NCBI RefSeq assembly: GCF_001421745.1
Contig: NZ_LMKW01000009.1
Coordinates: 347,507 to 411,506, forward strand
Direction of reading: 5' to 3'
DNA length: 64,000 nt
DNA from: Sphingomonas sp. Leaf230
GTDB taxonomy: Bacteria > Pseudomonadota > Alphaproteobacteria > Sphingomonadales > Sphingomonadaceae
Shown here: positions 1 through 9,894 of the stretch, in pieces
Position numbering within the stretch: the stretch's first letter is position 1
How the letters are laid out: each line of letters begins with the position of its first letter
Position numbers and translations under genes: made by a program
Notes under the pieces: generated by a model
Told to the model about the DNA's origin: nothing
The model's database searches: none
The model's input: the letters and a program-made list of their open reading frames with translations, nothing else

Positions 1-1594
<1,594 letters not shown>

Positions 1595-1794
1595 GGGGCG
1601 GCAGATAGCGGTGCCGGCGGTCCGCGTCACCCTTTGTACGTCAGATTCCTGTGGCGGAGCCGCGTAAAAGGTTTCGGGGCCAGTCCATACGCGTCTCGAC
1701 CGGTTCGTTTCGGACCCAATCCCGCTGGACTCGACAGTCGTCCCGTGAGGAACTCCAGTAACGGATCAGCATGGATCCGGAGGAGGAAATACTC

Positions 1795-2193
1795 ATGACC
1801 GAGCCGGTTGGATATTACCAAGTAAAGCTGGACGTCAAGCATGGCGGATTTGCAGGCGCGCCGACGCTTCATCTCGATCTCGGCGTGAATGCACCGACCG
1901 GACAAATCTCCGGATCGGCGCAAATCACGCAAGCATTGCCACCACCTTACGGCACGACCGTCATTCCCCATGTCACGGGTGCGATCCTGCACACTGGGTT
2001 CGGGCACGACACCTTGCTCGTGCACGTCACCGGCCAATATGTCGTTTCGGTGCCACCACCCGGAATCGGATCGTATCTCGCCCACTTCAGTGCCGCGCTT
2101 GCCGTGGCGAAGGATTGGAACGGCAAGGGTTCGTTCGAATATAGCGGACACGTCATCACCGACTGTACGGTGAAGAACGTGTCCGCAGGCTGA
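1795..2193 (+). CDS. DUF1842-like small protein
   Basis: This encodes a 132-aa protein of unknown function. I start it at ATG 1795, not the upstream in-frame ATG 1771, because a strong GGAGGAGG Shine-Dalgarno at 1779-1786 sits at ideal spacing from 1795 and inside the longer reading. The body is beta-rich, with a GAPTLHLDLGV stretch, an ITQALPPP turn and a conserved-looking GHVITDCTVKNV end. These resemble the DUF1842 family from memory. No signal peptide or membrane segment is visible. It converges on map with only two bases between the stop codons. Function is unknown and the family assignment is moderate. Confidence 0.7.
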   Translation: MTEPVGYYQVKLDVKHGGFAGAPTLHLDLGVNAPTGQISGSAQITQALPPPYGTTVIPHVTGAILHTGFGHDTLLVHVTGQYVVSVPPPGIGSYLAHFSAALAVAKDWNGKGSFEYSGHVITDCTVKNVSAG

Positions 2194-2195
2194 CG

Positions 2196-3023
2196 CTATA
2201 CGTAAGGCGGCTGCGTGTAGCCCTTGGGGCTGAGCGTGAAGATCTCGCAGCCGTCTTCCGTAATGCCGATCGAATGTTCGAACTGCGCGGATAGCGAGCG
2301 ATCGCGCGTGACCGCCGTCCAGCCGTCGTCGAGCAGCTTCACGTCGGGGCGGCCGATGTTGATCATCGGCTCGATCGTGAAGATCATGCCGGGGCGAAGC
2401 TCGGGGCCGGTGCCGGGCTTGCCGACATGGACGACCTCGGGGGCGTCGTGGAACAAGCGGCCGACGCCGTGGCCGCAGAAATCGCGGACCACGCCGTAAC
2501 GGTGCTTTTCGGCATGGCGCTGGATCGCGTTGGCGACGTCGCCCATGCGGTTGCCGGGTTTCGCGTGCTCGATGCCGATCATCAGGCACTCATAGGTGAC
2601 TTCGACGAGGCGGCGCGCCTTGATCGGCACGTCGCCGATCAGGTACATTCGGCTCGTGTCGCCGTGCCAGCCGTCCAGCAGGGGTGTGACGTCGACGTTG
2701 ACGATATCGCCCGACTTCAGCGTCTTCTCGCTCGGGATGCCGTGGCAGACGACGTGGTTGATCGAGATGCAGACGCTGTGCGTGTAGCCGCGATAGCCGA
2801 GCGTCGCGGGGACGCCGCCACCGGCGACGATGAAGTCGTAGATCAACCGGTCGATCTCGGCGGTGGTCACGCCCGGCACCATGTGCGGGACGATCATATC
2901 GAGCGTCTCGGCGGCGAGTTGCCCCGCCTTCATCATGCCTTCGAACGCGGCGGGGCCGTGCAGCTTGATGGCGCCGGTGCGTGCGTCGGGCTGGTCCGAG
3001 GTGACGGTTACATATTCGGTCAT
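2196..3023 (-). CDS. map: Type I methionine aminopeptidase
   Basis: This cytoplasmic metalloprotease removes the initiator methionine from nascent proteins. The 275-aa product has the type I M24 fold. Visible metal-ligand segments are NVDVTPLLDGWHGDTSRMY (two Asp), FCGHGVGRLFHDAPEV (His), FTIEPMINIG (Glu) and AQFEHSIGIT (Glu). The substrate-pocket region HSVCISINHVVCHGIPS is also intact. A much longer open frame exists upstream, but the start at 3023 (MTEYVTV) fits family length. The gene is divergent from the CinA-like gene, with a 51-bp intergenic region. Confidence 0.96.
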   Translation of the reverse strand: MTEYVTVTSDQPDARTGAIKLHGPAAFEGMMKAGQLAAETLDMIVPHMVPGVTTAEIDRLIYDFIVAGGGVPATLGYRGYTHSVCISINHVVCHGIPSEKTLKSGDIVNVDVTPLLDGWHGDTSRMYLIGDVPIKARRLVEVTYECLMIGIEHAKPGNRMGDVANAIQRHAEKHRYGVVRDFCGHGVGRLFHDAPEVVHVGKPGTGPELRPGMIFTIEPMINIGRPDVKLLDDGWTAVTRDRSLSAQFEHSIGITEDGCEIFTLSPKGYTQPPYV

Positions 3024-3074
3024 GACGCGCGATATAGCGTGGCGGGCGCGGTTTTGCGAGGCTATGCGAGGAGC

Positions 3075-3833
3075 ATGGTAGAGGAACGCATCTGGACGGC
3101 CGCGCTGACGATCATCGGCGACGAGATCCTGTCGGGCCGCACGCAGGACAAGAACGTCGCGCAGATCGCGGCCTGGCTCAACGTGCAGGGCATCCGCCTC
3201 GCCGAGGTGCGCGTGGTCGCCGACAAGACCGAGGCGATCGTCGAAGCGGTGAACATCCTGCGCGCGCGCAACGATTACCTGTTCACGACCGGTGGGATCG
3301 GGCCGACTCACGACGACATCACCGTAGATGCGATCGCCGAGGCGCTGGGCGTTGCGGTCGAGCATCATCCGCGCGCGATGGCGGTGCTTGAGGCGTATTA
3401 CGCGACGCGCGGTGGGCTGACCGAAGCGCGCGCGCGAATGGCACGGGTGCCGGTCGGGGCGGACCTGATCGACAACAAGGTGTCAGGCGCGCCGGGGATC
3501 CGGATCGGCAACATCTTCATCATGGCGGGCGTGCCGCACATTACCGCGGGGATGCTGGACGCGCTGACGGGTACGCTCGAGGGCGGGCGGCCGGTGGTGT
3601 CGAAGACGATCGGGTGCTGGGTCGCGGAAAGCGAGGTCGCGGATATTCTGCGCGATGCGGAGAAGACGCATGAGGGCGTCGCGATCGGCAGTTATCCGTT
3701 CTTCCGCGACGGCAGGACGGGCGCGAACTTCGTGGTGCGGAGTTCGGACGAGGCGCTGGTCGACCGCTGCCTCGCGGACCTGACGCGTGATCTGGAGGCG
3801 ACCGGTCGCGTGGTCACCGCGCAGGGTATCTAG
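3075..3833 (+). CDS. CinA/MoaB-type molybdopterin-binding domain protein
   Basis: The product is a 252-aa protein of the MoCF-biosynthesis/CinA N-terminal family. The hallmark motifs are IIGDEILSGRTQDKN near residue 14 and FTTGGIGPTHDDIT near residue 71. It lacks the C-terminal CinA deamidase domain, so it is the short COG1058 form usually annotated as competence/damage-inducible protein A-like or molybdopterin-binding. The start MVEERIW at 3075 follows a GCGAGGAG Shine-Dalgarno. A longer upstream open frame antisense to map is a shadow. Its exact substrate is unclear; an ADP-ribose or FAD pyrophosphatase-like activity is known for some relatives. Confidence 0.9.
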   Translation: MVEERIWTAALTIIGDEILSGRTQDKNVAQIAAWLNVQGIRLAEVRVVADKTEAIVEAVNILRARNDYLFTTGGIGPTHDDITVDAIAEALGVAVEHHPRAMAVLEAYYATRGGLTEARARMARVPVGADLIDNKVSGAPGIRIGNIFIMAGVPHITAGMLDALTGTLEGGRPVVSKTIGCWVAESEVADILRDAEKTHEGVAIGSYPFFRDGRTGANFVVRSSDEALVDRCLADLTRDLEATGRVVTAQGI

Positions 3834-3857
3834 TTCATCCCATTCGGGGGTGATGCG

Positions 3858-4274
3858 TCACGCGCCGCATTCGGGACCTTCGGGATCGGGAAAGAAGGCG
3901 TCCGGATCGAACGACGCCGGGCGGGGCTGTGATGGCGTGGCCGCTTCGGGATCCGGCAGTGTCGGCGCGCCGCCGCCGAAGCGGATGCGAACATAGCCGT
4001 AGCTGCCGACCAGGGCCTGGAATATGGCGACGTGCTCCTCCTCCTGCATCCGCCGCCCGATCAGCGGCGCACGTTCGGCGGACAGATAGCCCATCTGCAC
4101 GCCGCGCTGGCTGAACACCGCCACCGCGTTCGTATCATACGGGTTCTTCGGTTCGCGGCGTAGGTCGACAGGTTCGCCGGGAGTGCAGAGCATCAATTCC
4201 ATGCGGCGGTTGCTCTTGCTCTTGTCCGCGTTGGGGAAGTCGATGCCGACCACGTTGCACGTCAATTCGTCCAT
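3858..4274 (-). CDS. HIRAN domain protein
   Basis: This is a 138-aa standalone HIRAN-type protein. The motif chain VVGIDFPNADKSKSNRRMELM, LRREPKNPYDTNAVAVFSQRG, MGYLSAERAPLIGRRM matches the HIRAN fold, which binds 3' ends or modified DNA when fused to helicases such as HLTF. Here nothing is fused to it, and the proline-rich tail (about residues 105-138, SQPRPASFDPDAFFPDPEGPE) looks disordered. The start MDELTCN at 4274 is chosen because TCGTGGGGC lies just upstream; ATG 4304 is an alternative adding ten residues. Longer readings run through the tRNA-Ala gene and are rejected. A DNA-related role is inference only. Confidence 0.75.
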   Translation of the reverse strand: MDELTCNVVGIDFPNADKSKSNRRMELMLCTPGEPVDLRREPKNPYDTNAVAVFSQRGVQMGYLSAERAPLIGRRMQEEEHVAIFQALVGSYGYVRIRFGGGAPTLPDPEAATPSQPRPASFDPDAFFPDPEGPECGA

Positions 4275-4378
4275 GCCCCACGATAGCGTGGTAACTGCGC
4301 GCATGAAAGGCGCACGCAGCGTGCAGCTTACGCACGCGACGTGTTGGATGCTCGTCGACGTGCTGTTGCTATGCCGCG

Positions 4379-4454
4379 TGGTGGAGCCACGGGGAATCGA
4401 ACCCCGGACCTCCGCAGTGCGATTGCGGCGCTCTCCCATCTGAGCTACGGCCCC
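4379..4454 (-). tRNA. tRNA-Ala (CGC)
   Basis: A 76-nt cloverleaf on the minus strand with encoded CCA. The acceptor is GGGGCCG paired to TGGCTCC, the D-arm GCTC...GAGC, the anticodon stem CCGCA/TGCGG with loop ATCGCAC (anticodon CGC, reading GCG), and the T-arm CGGGG-TTCGATT-CCCCG. Confidence 0.95.
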
Positions 4455-4690
4455 GCGCGGTTGGCCACAGGCCAGGATCGGTGGCTTAGCGGCTCGATTT
4501 CGCCGTTGCAACTGGGTTGGTGCGACTGCGCCAACTAGCCTCCGGCATGTCGTCGCAACGTAGCGTCGGGTCACCGTCGAGCCCCGCAATTCCAGGAACA
4601 TTCCGCCAGTTTGGCGTTTGTAGTCCTCGGAATGTACGACCCCGCGATCGACGGGGCCGGCAGCCGCAGGACAGCAATTAGGAGGTTCCT

Positions 4691-5998
4691 ATGGTCTACG
4701 AACGCAACACCCGAGATCGCCAGTCGGGCGACTATTACGGTCGGCCGAACTCGAACGATTATGGTCGCGATTTCCGCGCAGACGGTGGCGGCTATGGCCG
4801 TTCCAGCGCGCGTGAATACGAAGCCGCCGGCGAATATGACCGCGACGATAACCGCGGCGGCCGCGGCCAGGGATCTCAGGGGCGTGACGACCAGGGACGC
4901 GGCGATCAATATGGTCGCGAGCAGGGCGGTCGTGACTATTATGGCGGCCACAATGACCGCTCGCAGCCATCGGGCGGCGATCGCTACGGCCAGTCGCGCT
5001 ACGGTCAGGGATCGGGCCAGGGTTATGGCCAGCAGGGTAACGGCCAGCAGCGGTCTGGACAAGGCTATGGCCAGCAGTCCTACGGCCAGCGCAGCCAGGG
5101 TTCGGGCGATACCGAATATCACGGTAGCTACGCATCGGATGGCCGTCGCTTCGAGGACGTAGGTCGCAACCGCGATGCCGATGACGACAACCGCAACTCT
5201 TCGCGCGGCGGCAGCCGTAACGAGGGGCGTGACTATGGTCGCCAGCCACAGGGCTATGACTATGACGATCGCGGGTTCATCGCGCGCGCAGGCGATGAAG
5301 TTCGCTCGTGGTTCGGTGACGACGAAGCGGAGCGACGTCGCGAAGCCGATGCACGCTATGACGAGCGCTCGTATGGCAATTCGGACAACCGTGCGTTCGG
5401 TAATCGCTCGTCGAACACGCATGACGACCATTACCATAGCTGGCGGAGCACGCAGATCGCGGCGCTCGACCGCGACTATGACGAGTATCGCAACGAGAAC
5501 CGCTCGAAGTTCGAAAACGAGTTCTCGTCGTGGCGCAACGAGCGCCAGGGGCAGCGCAGTTCGCTGTCGCAGGTTACCGAGCATATGGAAGTCGTCGGGT
5601 CTGACGGCAGCCATGTCGGTACGGTCGACAAGGTGAAGGGCGACCGGATCCTGCTGACCAAGAACGACCGCGATGCGGGCGGCGTGCACCACTCGATCCC
5701 GTCGCGCTGGATCAAGACCGTCGATGGCAAGGTCACGCTGTCGAAGTCGGCCGACGAAGCCAAGTCGGCGTGGAAGGAAGAAGAGCGCAACTCGGCGATG
5801 TTCGAGTACGGCGATCGCACGGGCGGCGACAAGAAGGATGCCGGCACCAGCGGTTATGCTTCGAACTCGCAGACGGGCAGCACGGCGACCAGCAGCACGG
5901 CGACCGGCACGGCATCGACCACTGGCACGACGACCGGCGGCACCACCACTGGCACGACGTCGGACGCGCTCGGCAAGTCGGGGTCGACCACGTACTAA
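4691..5998 (+). CDS. Disordered Y/G/Q/R-rich protein with DUF2171-like domain
   Basis: This encodes a 435-aa protein with three zones. Residues 1 to about 225 are low-complexity, hydrophilic and rich in Tyr, Gly, Gln, Arg and Asp, with repeated YGQ/GYGQQ units. Residues about 290-361 form a small beta domain (HMEVVGSDGSHVGTVDKVKG ... IPSRWIKTVDGKVTLS) that matches my memory of DUF2171, a PRC-barrel-like fold. Residues 385-435 are a Thr/Ser/Gly tail. AGGAGG six bases before ATG 4691 supports the start. No signal peptide is seen. The composition resembles prion-like condensate-forming proteins; a stress or surface role is inference. A strong terminator follows the gene. Confidence 0.85.
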   Translation: MVYERNTRDRQSGDYYGRPNSNDYGRDFRADGGGYGRSSAREYEAAGEYDRDDNRGGRGQGSQGRDDQGRGDQYGREQGGRDYYGGHNDRSQPSGGDRYGQSRYGQGSGQGYGQQGNGQQRSGQGYGQQSYGQRSQGSGDTEYHGSYASDGRRFEDVGRNRDADDDNRNSSRGGSRNEGRDYGRQPQGYDYDDRGFIARAGDEVRSWFGDDEAERRREADARYDERSYGNSDNRAFGNRSSNTHDDHYHSWRSTQIAALDRDYDEYRNENRSKFENEFSSWRNERQGQRSSLSQVTEHMEVVGSDGSHVGTVDKVKGDRILLTKNDRDAGGVHHSIPSRWIKTVDGKVTLSKSADEAKSAWKEEERNSAMFEYGDRTGGDKKDAGTSGYASNSQTGSTATSSTATGTASTTGTTTGGTTTGTTSDALGKSGSTTY

Positions 5999-6044
5999 CT
6001 GGTTGAAAGCGTTGGCTGGCGTCGCATGATGTCAGCCGTAGAGG

Positions 6045-6073
6045 GGCCCGGGCGGAAACGTCCGGGCCTTTTT
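6045..6073 (+). terminator. Rho-independent terminator after the DUF2171-like gene
   Basis: A ten-pair stem (GGCCCGGGCG with CGTCCGGGCC, one G-U pair) closes a GAAA tetraloop and is followed by five Ts. It lies 47 bases after the stop codon. Confidence 0.9.
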
Positions 6074-6139
6074 GCAGGTTGCGTTGGGTGTGCGTTTCGC
6101 CATACCCGCAACACGAATAATCAAGACAGGAGCAAGTTT

Positions 6140-7129
6140 ATGGCCCATGCATGGAGCCTGAAGGCACGTCCGCAAGGCATGCCTAAGCATACCGATTTCG
6201 CCATGATCGATCTCGACCAGTCGACGCTCGGCGCCGGCGAGGTGCGGATCGCCAATCGCTGGCTGTCGGTCGACCCGTACATGCGCGGGCGGATGAACGA
6301 CGTGAAGAGCTATGTCCCGCCGTTCGCGCTGGGCGAAGCGATGCAGGGCGGCGCGGTCGGCGAAGTGGTCGAGAGCAACGACGATGGCATCAAGGTCGGC
6401 GACATGGTGCTGCATATGGCAGGCTGGCGCGACGAGGCGGTGGTTCCGGCGGCACAGGTGCAGAAGCTGCCTGCGCTCGACGTGCCGGCGCAGGCGTTTT
6501 TGGGTCAACTCGGCATGCCGGGGATGACCGGGTATTTCGGACTGCTTCAGGTTGCCGAAGCCAAGGCTGGCGATACGGTGTTCGTATCGGCGGCGGCGGG
6601 TGCGGTTGGATCGACCGTGGTGCAGGTCGCCAAGGCCAAGGGCATGACGGTGATCGGCTCGGCTGGCGGCGCGGAGAAATGCGCTTGGGTGAAGTCGCTC
6701 GGTGCGGATGCGGTGATCGACTATAAAAGCGACGTGCCGGTGCTGAAGGCGCTCGGCGAGGCTGCTCCGAAAGGTATCGACGTGTATTTCGACAACGTCG
6801 GTGGCGAGCATCTCGACGCGGCGTTGGCGCATGCGCGGATGCACGCGCGGTTCGCGGTGTGCGGGATGATCGACGTCTACAACAGCGGCGCGGCGACGCA
6901 GTTGAAGTACCTCGCGCGGCTGATCGGCAACCGGGTGCAGATCCGCGGGTTCATCGTCAGCGACTACATGAATCGTGCCGAGGAGTTCTACAAGGACATG
7001 GGCGGGATGCTGGCGGCGGGGACGCTGAAGCGGCAGGAGACCGTGCACGAGGGGCTCGAGACGATGCCGGATGCGTTCCTGGGGCTGTTCTCGGGTGGGA
7101 ATACGGGGAAGATGCTCGTCAAGGTTTGA
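6140..7129 (+). CDS. NADP-dependent oxidoreductase, MDR family (CurA/LTB4DH-like)
   Basis: A 329-aa zinc-independent medium-chain reductase that reduces the C=C bond of alpha,beta-unsaturated carbonyls using NADPH. Key features are VDPYMRGRM near residue 36, LGMPGMTGYFGL, the dinucleotide-binding VSAAAGAVGSTVVQVAKAKG, and YFDNVGGEHLDAAL. Together these are typical of the prostaglandin/leukotriene/curcumin reductase branch. The zinc-binding cysteines of classical ADHs are absent. The start MAHAWSLK at 6140 follows CAGGAG; the longer open frame upstream overlaps the preceding terminator and is rejected. It appears monocistronic, followed by inverted repeats and convergent corA. Confidence 0.92.
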   Translation: MAHAWSLKARPQGMPKHTDFAMIDLDQSTLGAGEVRIANRWLSVDPYMRGRMNDVKSYVPPFALGEAMQGGAVGEVVESNDDGIKVGDMVLHMAGWRDEAVVPAAQVQKLPALDVPAQAFLGQLGMPGMTGYFGLLQVAEAKAGDTVFVSAAAGAVGSTVVQVAKAKGMTVIGSAGGAEKCAWVKSLGADAVIDYKSDVPVLKALGEAAPKGIDVYFDNVGGEHLDAALAHARMHARFAVCGMIDVYNSGAATQLKYLARLIGNRVQIRGFIVSDYMNRAEEFYKDMGGMLAAGTLKRQETVHEGLETMPDAFLGLFSGGNTGKMLVKV

Positions 7130-7140
7130 GCTGCTCTTCG

Positions 7141-7266
7141 ATCCTCCCCCGCCAGGGGGAGGTGGCACCGAAGGTGACGGAGGGGGAGGAACGCGCAACC
7201 ACAGTTATCCCTTACCTCCCCCTCCGTCTGGCAAGGGCCAGCCACCTCCCCCTGGCGGGGGAGGAT
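7141..7266. repeat. Intergenic inverted repeat, family A copy 1
   Basis: A 126-bp nested inverted repeat. The outer 26-nt arms (starting ATCCTCCCCCGCCAGGGGGA) are perfect complements. Inner arms built on GACGGAGGGGGAGG and CCTCCCCCTCCGTC are also complementary. The element lies in the convergent gap between the MDR oxidoreductase and corA. The same element recurs at 18303-18426. Confidence 0.9.
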
Positions 7267-7292
7267 GCAATAGAGGGACGGCTGCATCCCCG

Positions 7293-7388
7293 CGTCACCC
7301 CGGACTAGTTCCGGGGTCCACCGTGCCGCGTATCGACGGCCGACGAGTATGCGGATCGGTGGATGCCGGAACGAGCCCGGCATGACGG
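7293..7388. repeat. Second inverted repeat in the same gap (TCACCCCGGA...CCGGCATGACG type)
   Basis: Two hairpin-forming halves, CCCCGGACTAGTTCCGGGG and GCCGGAACGAGCCCGGC, are flanked by CGTCA and TGACG to give an imperfect outer inverted repeat of about 96 bp. This style of dispersed palindrome is common in sphingomonads, from memory. It is a single copy in this window, so family status is inferred. Confidence 0.55.
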
Positions 7389-7406
7389 AGTGGGTGATCG
7401 GTTCCG

Positions 7407-8375
7407 CTACAACCACTTCGCCTGCTTGAACTTCACGTACAGCGCTGTGCAAACCACCGCGATCACACCCAGTACGACGAAATACCCGTATTCCGTCTTC
7501 AGCTCGGGCATGTTCTCGAAGTTCATGCCGTAGATCCCCGCGATCGCGGTTGGGACCGCGAGTATCGCGGCCCAGGCGGCGAGTTGGCGGGTGATCGCGC
7601 CGGTGCGTTGCTGTTCGAGCAGGTTGCTGAATTCGAACACCGACGTCAGCACTTCGCGCAGGCCCTCGACCATCGTCTGCACCCGGCGGACGTGGTCGAG
7701 CACGTCGCTGAAATACGGTTTCGCCTCGGTATCGATGCAGGGGAGGTCGAGGCGGACGATCTTCCCCGCGACCTCGCCCATCGGTCCGAGGATACGCTGG
7801 AAGCGGATCATCTCGCGTCGGAGCCCGAAGATGCGGACGATCTCGTCGCGGCCCAGGAACGCGTCGATCGTGCGTTGCTCCATCGCCAGCACCTCGTCCT
7901 CGATGCTCTCGACGATCGGGAGATAGCCGTCGACGACGTAATCGAGGATCGCGTGGAGGACATAGTCGACGCCGTTGATCAGCAAGGTCGGCGCGGCTTC
8001 GAGCTGTTCGCGGAGTGCCTTGTGCGAGCGTGCGGAGCCGTGGCGGACGCTGATGATGTGGCTGTGGCCGACGAAGATCGCGGTTTCGCCGTACGCGATC
8101 TTGTCGCCCTCGAGTTGCGCGGTGCGGGCGACCGCGAACAACTGGTCGCCATAGACGTCGATCTTGGGGAGCTGATCCGCCTTGATCGCATCCTCCACCG
8201 CCAGCGGGTGGAGGTTATACTGGTCTTTGAGCGTCCGCATCTCGGCGTCGGTCGGGTCGCAGATGCCAATCCAGACGAACTCCGAACGGTCCGCGGGGCA
8301 ATCGACCTTTTCGTCGATCGAGACCGCGCGGACGCGCTTGCCATGGCGATAGAGATACGCGGCGACGACCGTCAT
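7407..8375 (-). CDS. corA: Magnesium/cobalt transporter CorA
   Basis: An inner-membrane Mg2+ channel of 322 aa, normal for the 2-TM-GxN family. There is a large N-terminal cytoplasmic domain, a long helix carrying VRRVQTMVEGLREVLTSVFEF, and the diagnostic GMN loop (AIAGIYGMNFENMPE) between the two C-terminal membrane segments. The tail KFKQAKWL is the usual basic cytoplasmic end. It is preceded on the same strand by metQ, with a 39-bp gap after corA's start, so readthrough between the two is possible. Confidence 0.96.
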   Translation of the reverse strand: MTVVAAYLYRHGKRVRAVSIDEKVDCPADRSEFVWIGICDPTDAEMRTLKDQYNLHPLAVEDAIKADQLPKIDVYGDQLFAVARTAQLEGDKIAYGETAIFVGHSHIISVRHGSARSHKALREQLEAAPTLLINGVDYVLHAILDYVVDGYLPIVESIEDEVLAMEQRTIDAFLGRDEIVRIFGLRREMIRFQRILGPMGEVAGKIVRLDLPCIDTEAKPYFSDVLDHVRRVQTMVEGLREVLTSVFEFSNLLEQQRTGAITRQLAAWAAILAVPTAIAGIYGMNFENMPELKTEYGYFVVLGVIAVVCTALYVKFKQAKWL

Positions 8376-8414
8376 GGAGCCTCGATGGTTACGCGGACTG
8401 GGGCCGCGCCGGTA

Positions 8415-9209
8415 TCAGAACGCCGGCAGCACCGCACCTCGATAATGCTGCTCGATGAAGGTCTTGGTCGCCGGGCTGCGCAACGCGGCGATCAGCTTCA
8501 CGACGCGCGGGTCCTTCTCGCCGCCCGGCAGGCCGACGACGAAATTGACGTAGGGGCTGTTCTTGTCCTCGATCGCGAGCGCATCGCGGACCGGGTTGAG
8601 CTTCGCGTCGAGCGCGTAATTGGTGTTGATCAGCGCGAGATCGACCTCGCCGAGCGTGCGGGGCAGGGTTGCGCCCTCCAACTCCTTGAACTGCAGGTTC
8701 TTCGGGTTGGTGGCGATGTCGTTCAAGCTCGATAGCGGGTTGGTCGGGTTCTTGAGCGTGATCAGCCCGGCCTTCTGGAGCAGCAGCAGCGCGCGGCCGC
8801 CGTTGCTCGGCTCGTTAGGGATCGCAACGGTCGCGCCGTTGGGGATCTGCGCGATCGACTTCCACTTGCGCGAATAGGCGCCGAGCGGTTCGACGTGGAC
8901 GCCTGCATAGGTCACCAGATGCGTGCCGCGCGAGGCGTTGAACTCGTCGAGATACGGCTTGGTCTCGAAATAGCTGACGTCGATCTGCTTCTGCTCAACC
9001 TGGAGGTTGGGCTGGACGTAGTCGTTGAAGACGCGGATCTGGAGGTCGACGCCTTCCTTGGCGAGCGTTGGCTTGATCGACTCGAGGATCTCGGCATGCG
9101 GCACTGCGGTCGCGGCGACGGTCAGCGTCTTGCCGTCATTGGTCTTGGTGCCACCGCAGGCGGCGAGCGCGAGCAGCGAGAACGAGGCGAGCAAAATGCG
9201 GCGGTTCAT
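8415..9209 (-). CDS. metQ: MetQ/NlpA-family substrate-binding lipoprotein
   Basis: A 264-aa ABC-transporter substrate-binding lipoprotein. It has a lipoprotein signal peptide with lipobox LAAC (Cys18) and NLPA-family motifs: VAATAVPHAEILE, VFNDYVQPNLQVEQKQIDVSYFE, IAIPNEPSNGGRALLLLQKAGLI and INTNYALDAKLNPVRDAL. The family binds methionine or related compounds. It is the last gene of the five-gene minus-strand operon, 22 bp after metI. The context with a flavin monooxygenase leaves open an organosulfur or amino-acid-derived ligand other than methionine. Confidence 0.92.
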   Translation of the reverse strand: MNRRILLASFSLLALAACGGTKTNDGKTLTVAATAVPHAEILESIKPTLAKEGVDLQIRVFNDYVQPNLQVEQKQIDVSYFETKPYLDEFNASRGTHLVTYAGVHVEPLGAYSRKWKSIAQIPNGATVAIPNEPSNGGRALLLLQKAGLITLKNPTNPLSSLNDIATNPKNLQFKELEGATLPRTLGEVDLALINTNYALDAKLNPVRDALAIEDKNSPYVNFVVGLPGGEKDPRVVKLIAALRSPATKTFIEQHYRGAVLPAF

Positions 9210-9231
9210 GCGAATTCCTAGCGGCGTTAAA

Positions 9232-9894
9232 TCAGCGGCGGGTGAAGTGGCGGGCGAGCGCGTCGCCGGCATATTGGATGATCTGGACGAGTACGACCAG
9301 CAGCACGACGGTGACGACCATGACGTCGGTCTGGAAGCGCTGATAGCCGAACCGGATCGCGAGATCGCCGAGGCCGCCCGCGCCGACCACGCCCGCCATC
9401 GCGGTGAACGAGACGAGCGCGACCGCGGTGACGGTGGCGCCCGCGATCAGCCCGGGGAGCGCCTCGGGGATCAGCGCGCCGGTGACGATCTGACGCGTGG
9501 TGGCGCCCATCGCCTGCACCGCCTCGATCGTGGTGCGGTCGACTTCCTTGAGCGATCCCTCGACGAGGCGCGCGTAGAACGGTGCGGCGCCGACGACCAG
9601 CGGCGGGATCGCGCCGGCCACGCCTAGCGAGGTGCCGACGAGCATCACGGTGAGCGGGATCATCACGATCAGCAGGATGATGAACGGCACCGAGCGGAGG
9701 ATGTTGACGATGATCCCGAGCACGGCGTTGGCGACGCGGTTCTGCGACAGGCGGCCCCGGTCGGTGAGGTAGAGCAGGACGCCGAGCGGGAGGCCGAACG
9801 CGATCGTGAGGATCAGTGATCCGCCGAGCATGATCAGCGTGTCGAGGCACGCCTGGCCGATGTCCGACCAGTCGATGTTGGCGAAGAAGCTCAT
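9232..9894 (-). CDS. metI: MetI-family ABC transporter permease
   Basis: A 220-aa inner-membrane permease with about five membrane segments. The EAA-type coupling motif is [25 protein letters not shown] near residue 130, and the MetI-like [23 protein letters not shown] follows. Length and motif order match E. coli MetI (217 aa). The start ATG overlaps the metN stop in an ATGA arrangement, indicating translational coupling. Confidence 0.95.
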   Translation of the reverse strand: MSFFANIDWSDIGQACLDTLIMLGGSLILTIAFGLPLGVLLYLTDRGRLSQNRVANAVLGIIVNILRSVPFIILLIVMIPLTVMLVGTSLGVAGAIPPLVVGAAPFYARLVEGSLKEVDRTTIEAVQAMGATTRQIVTGALIPEALPGLIAGATVTAVALVSFTAMAGVVGAGGLGDLAIRFGYQRFQTDVMVVTVVLLVVLVQIIQYAGDALARHFTRR

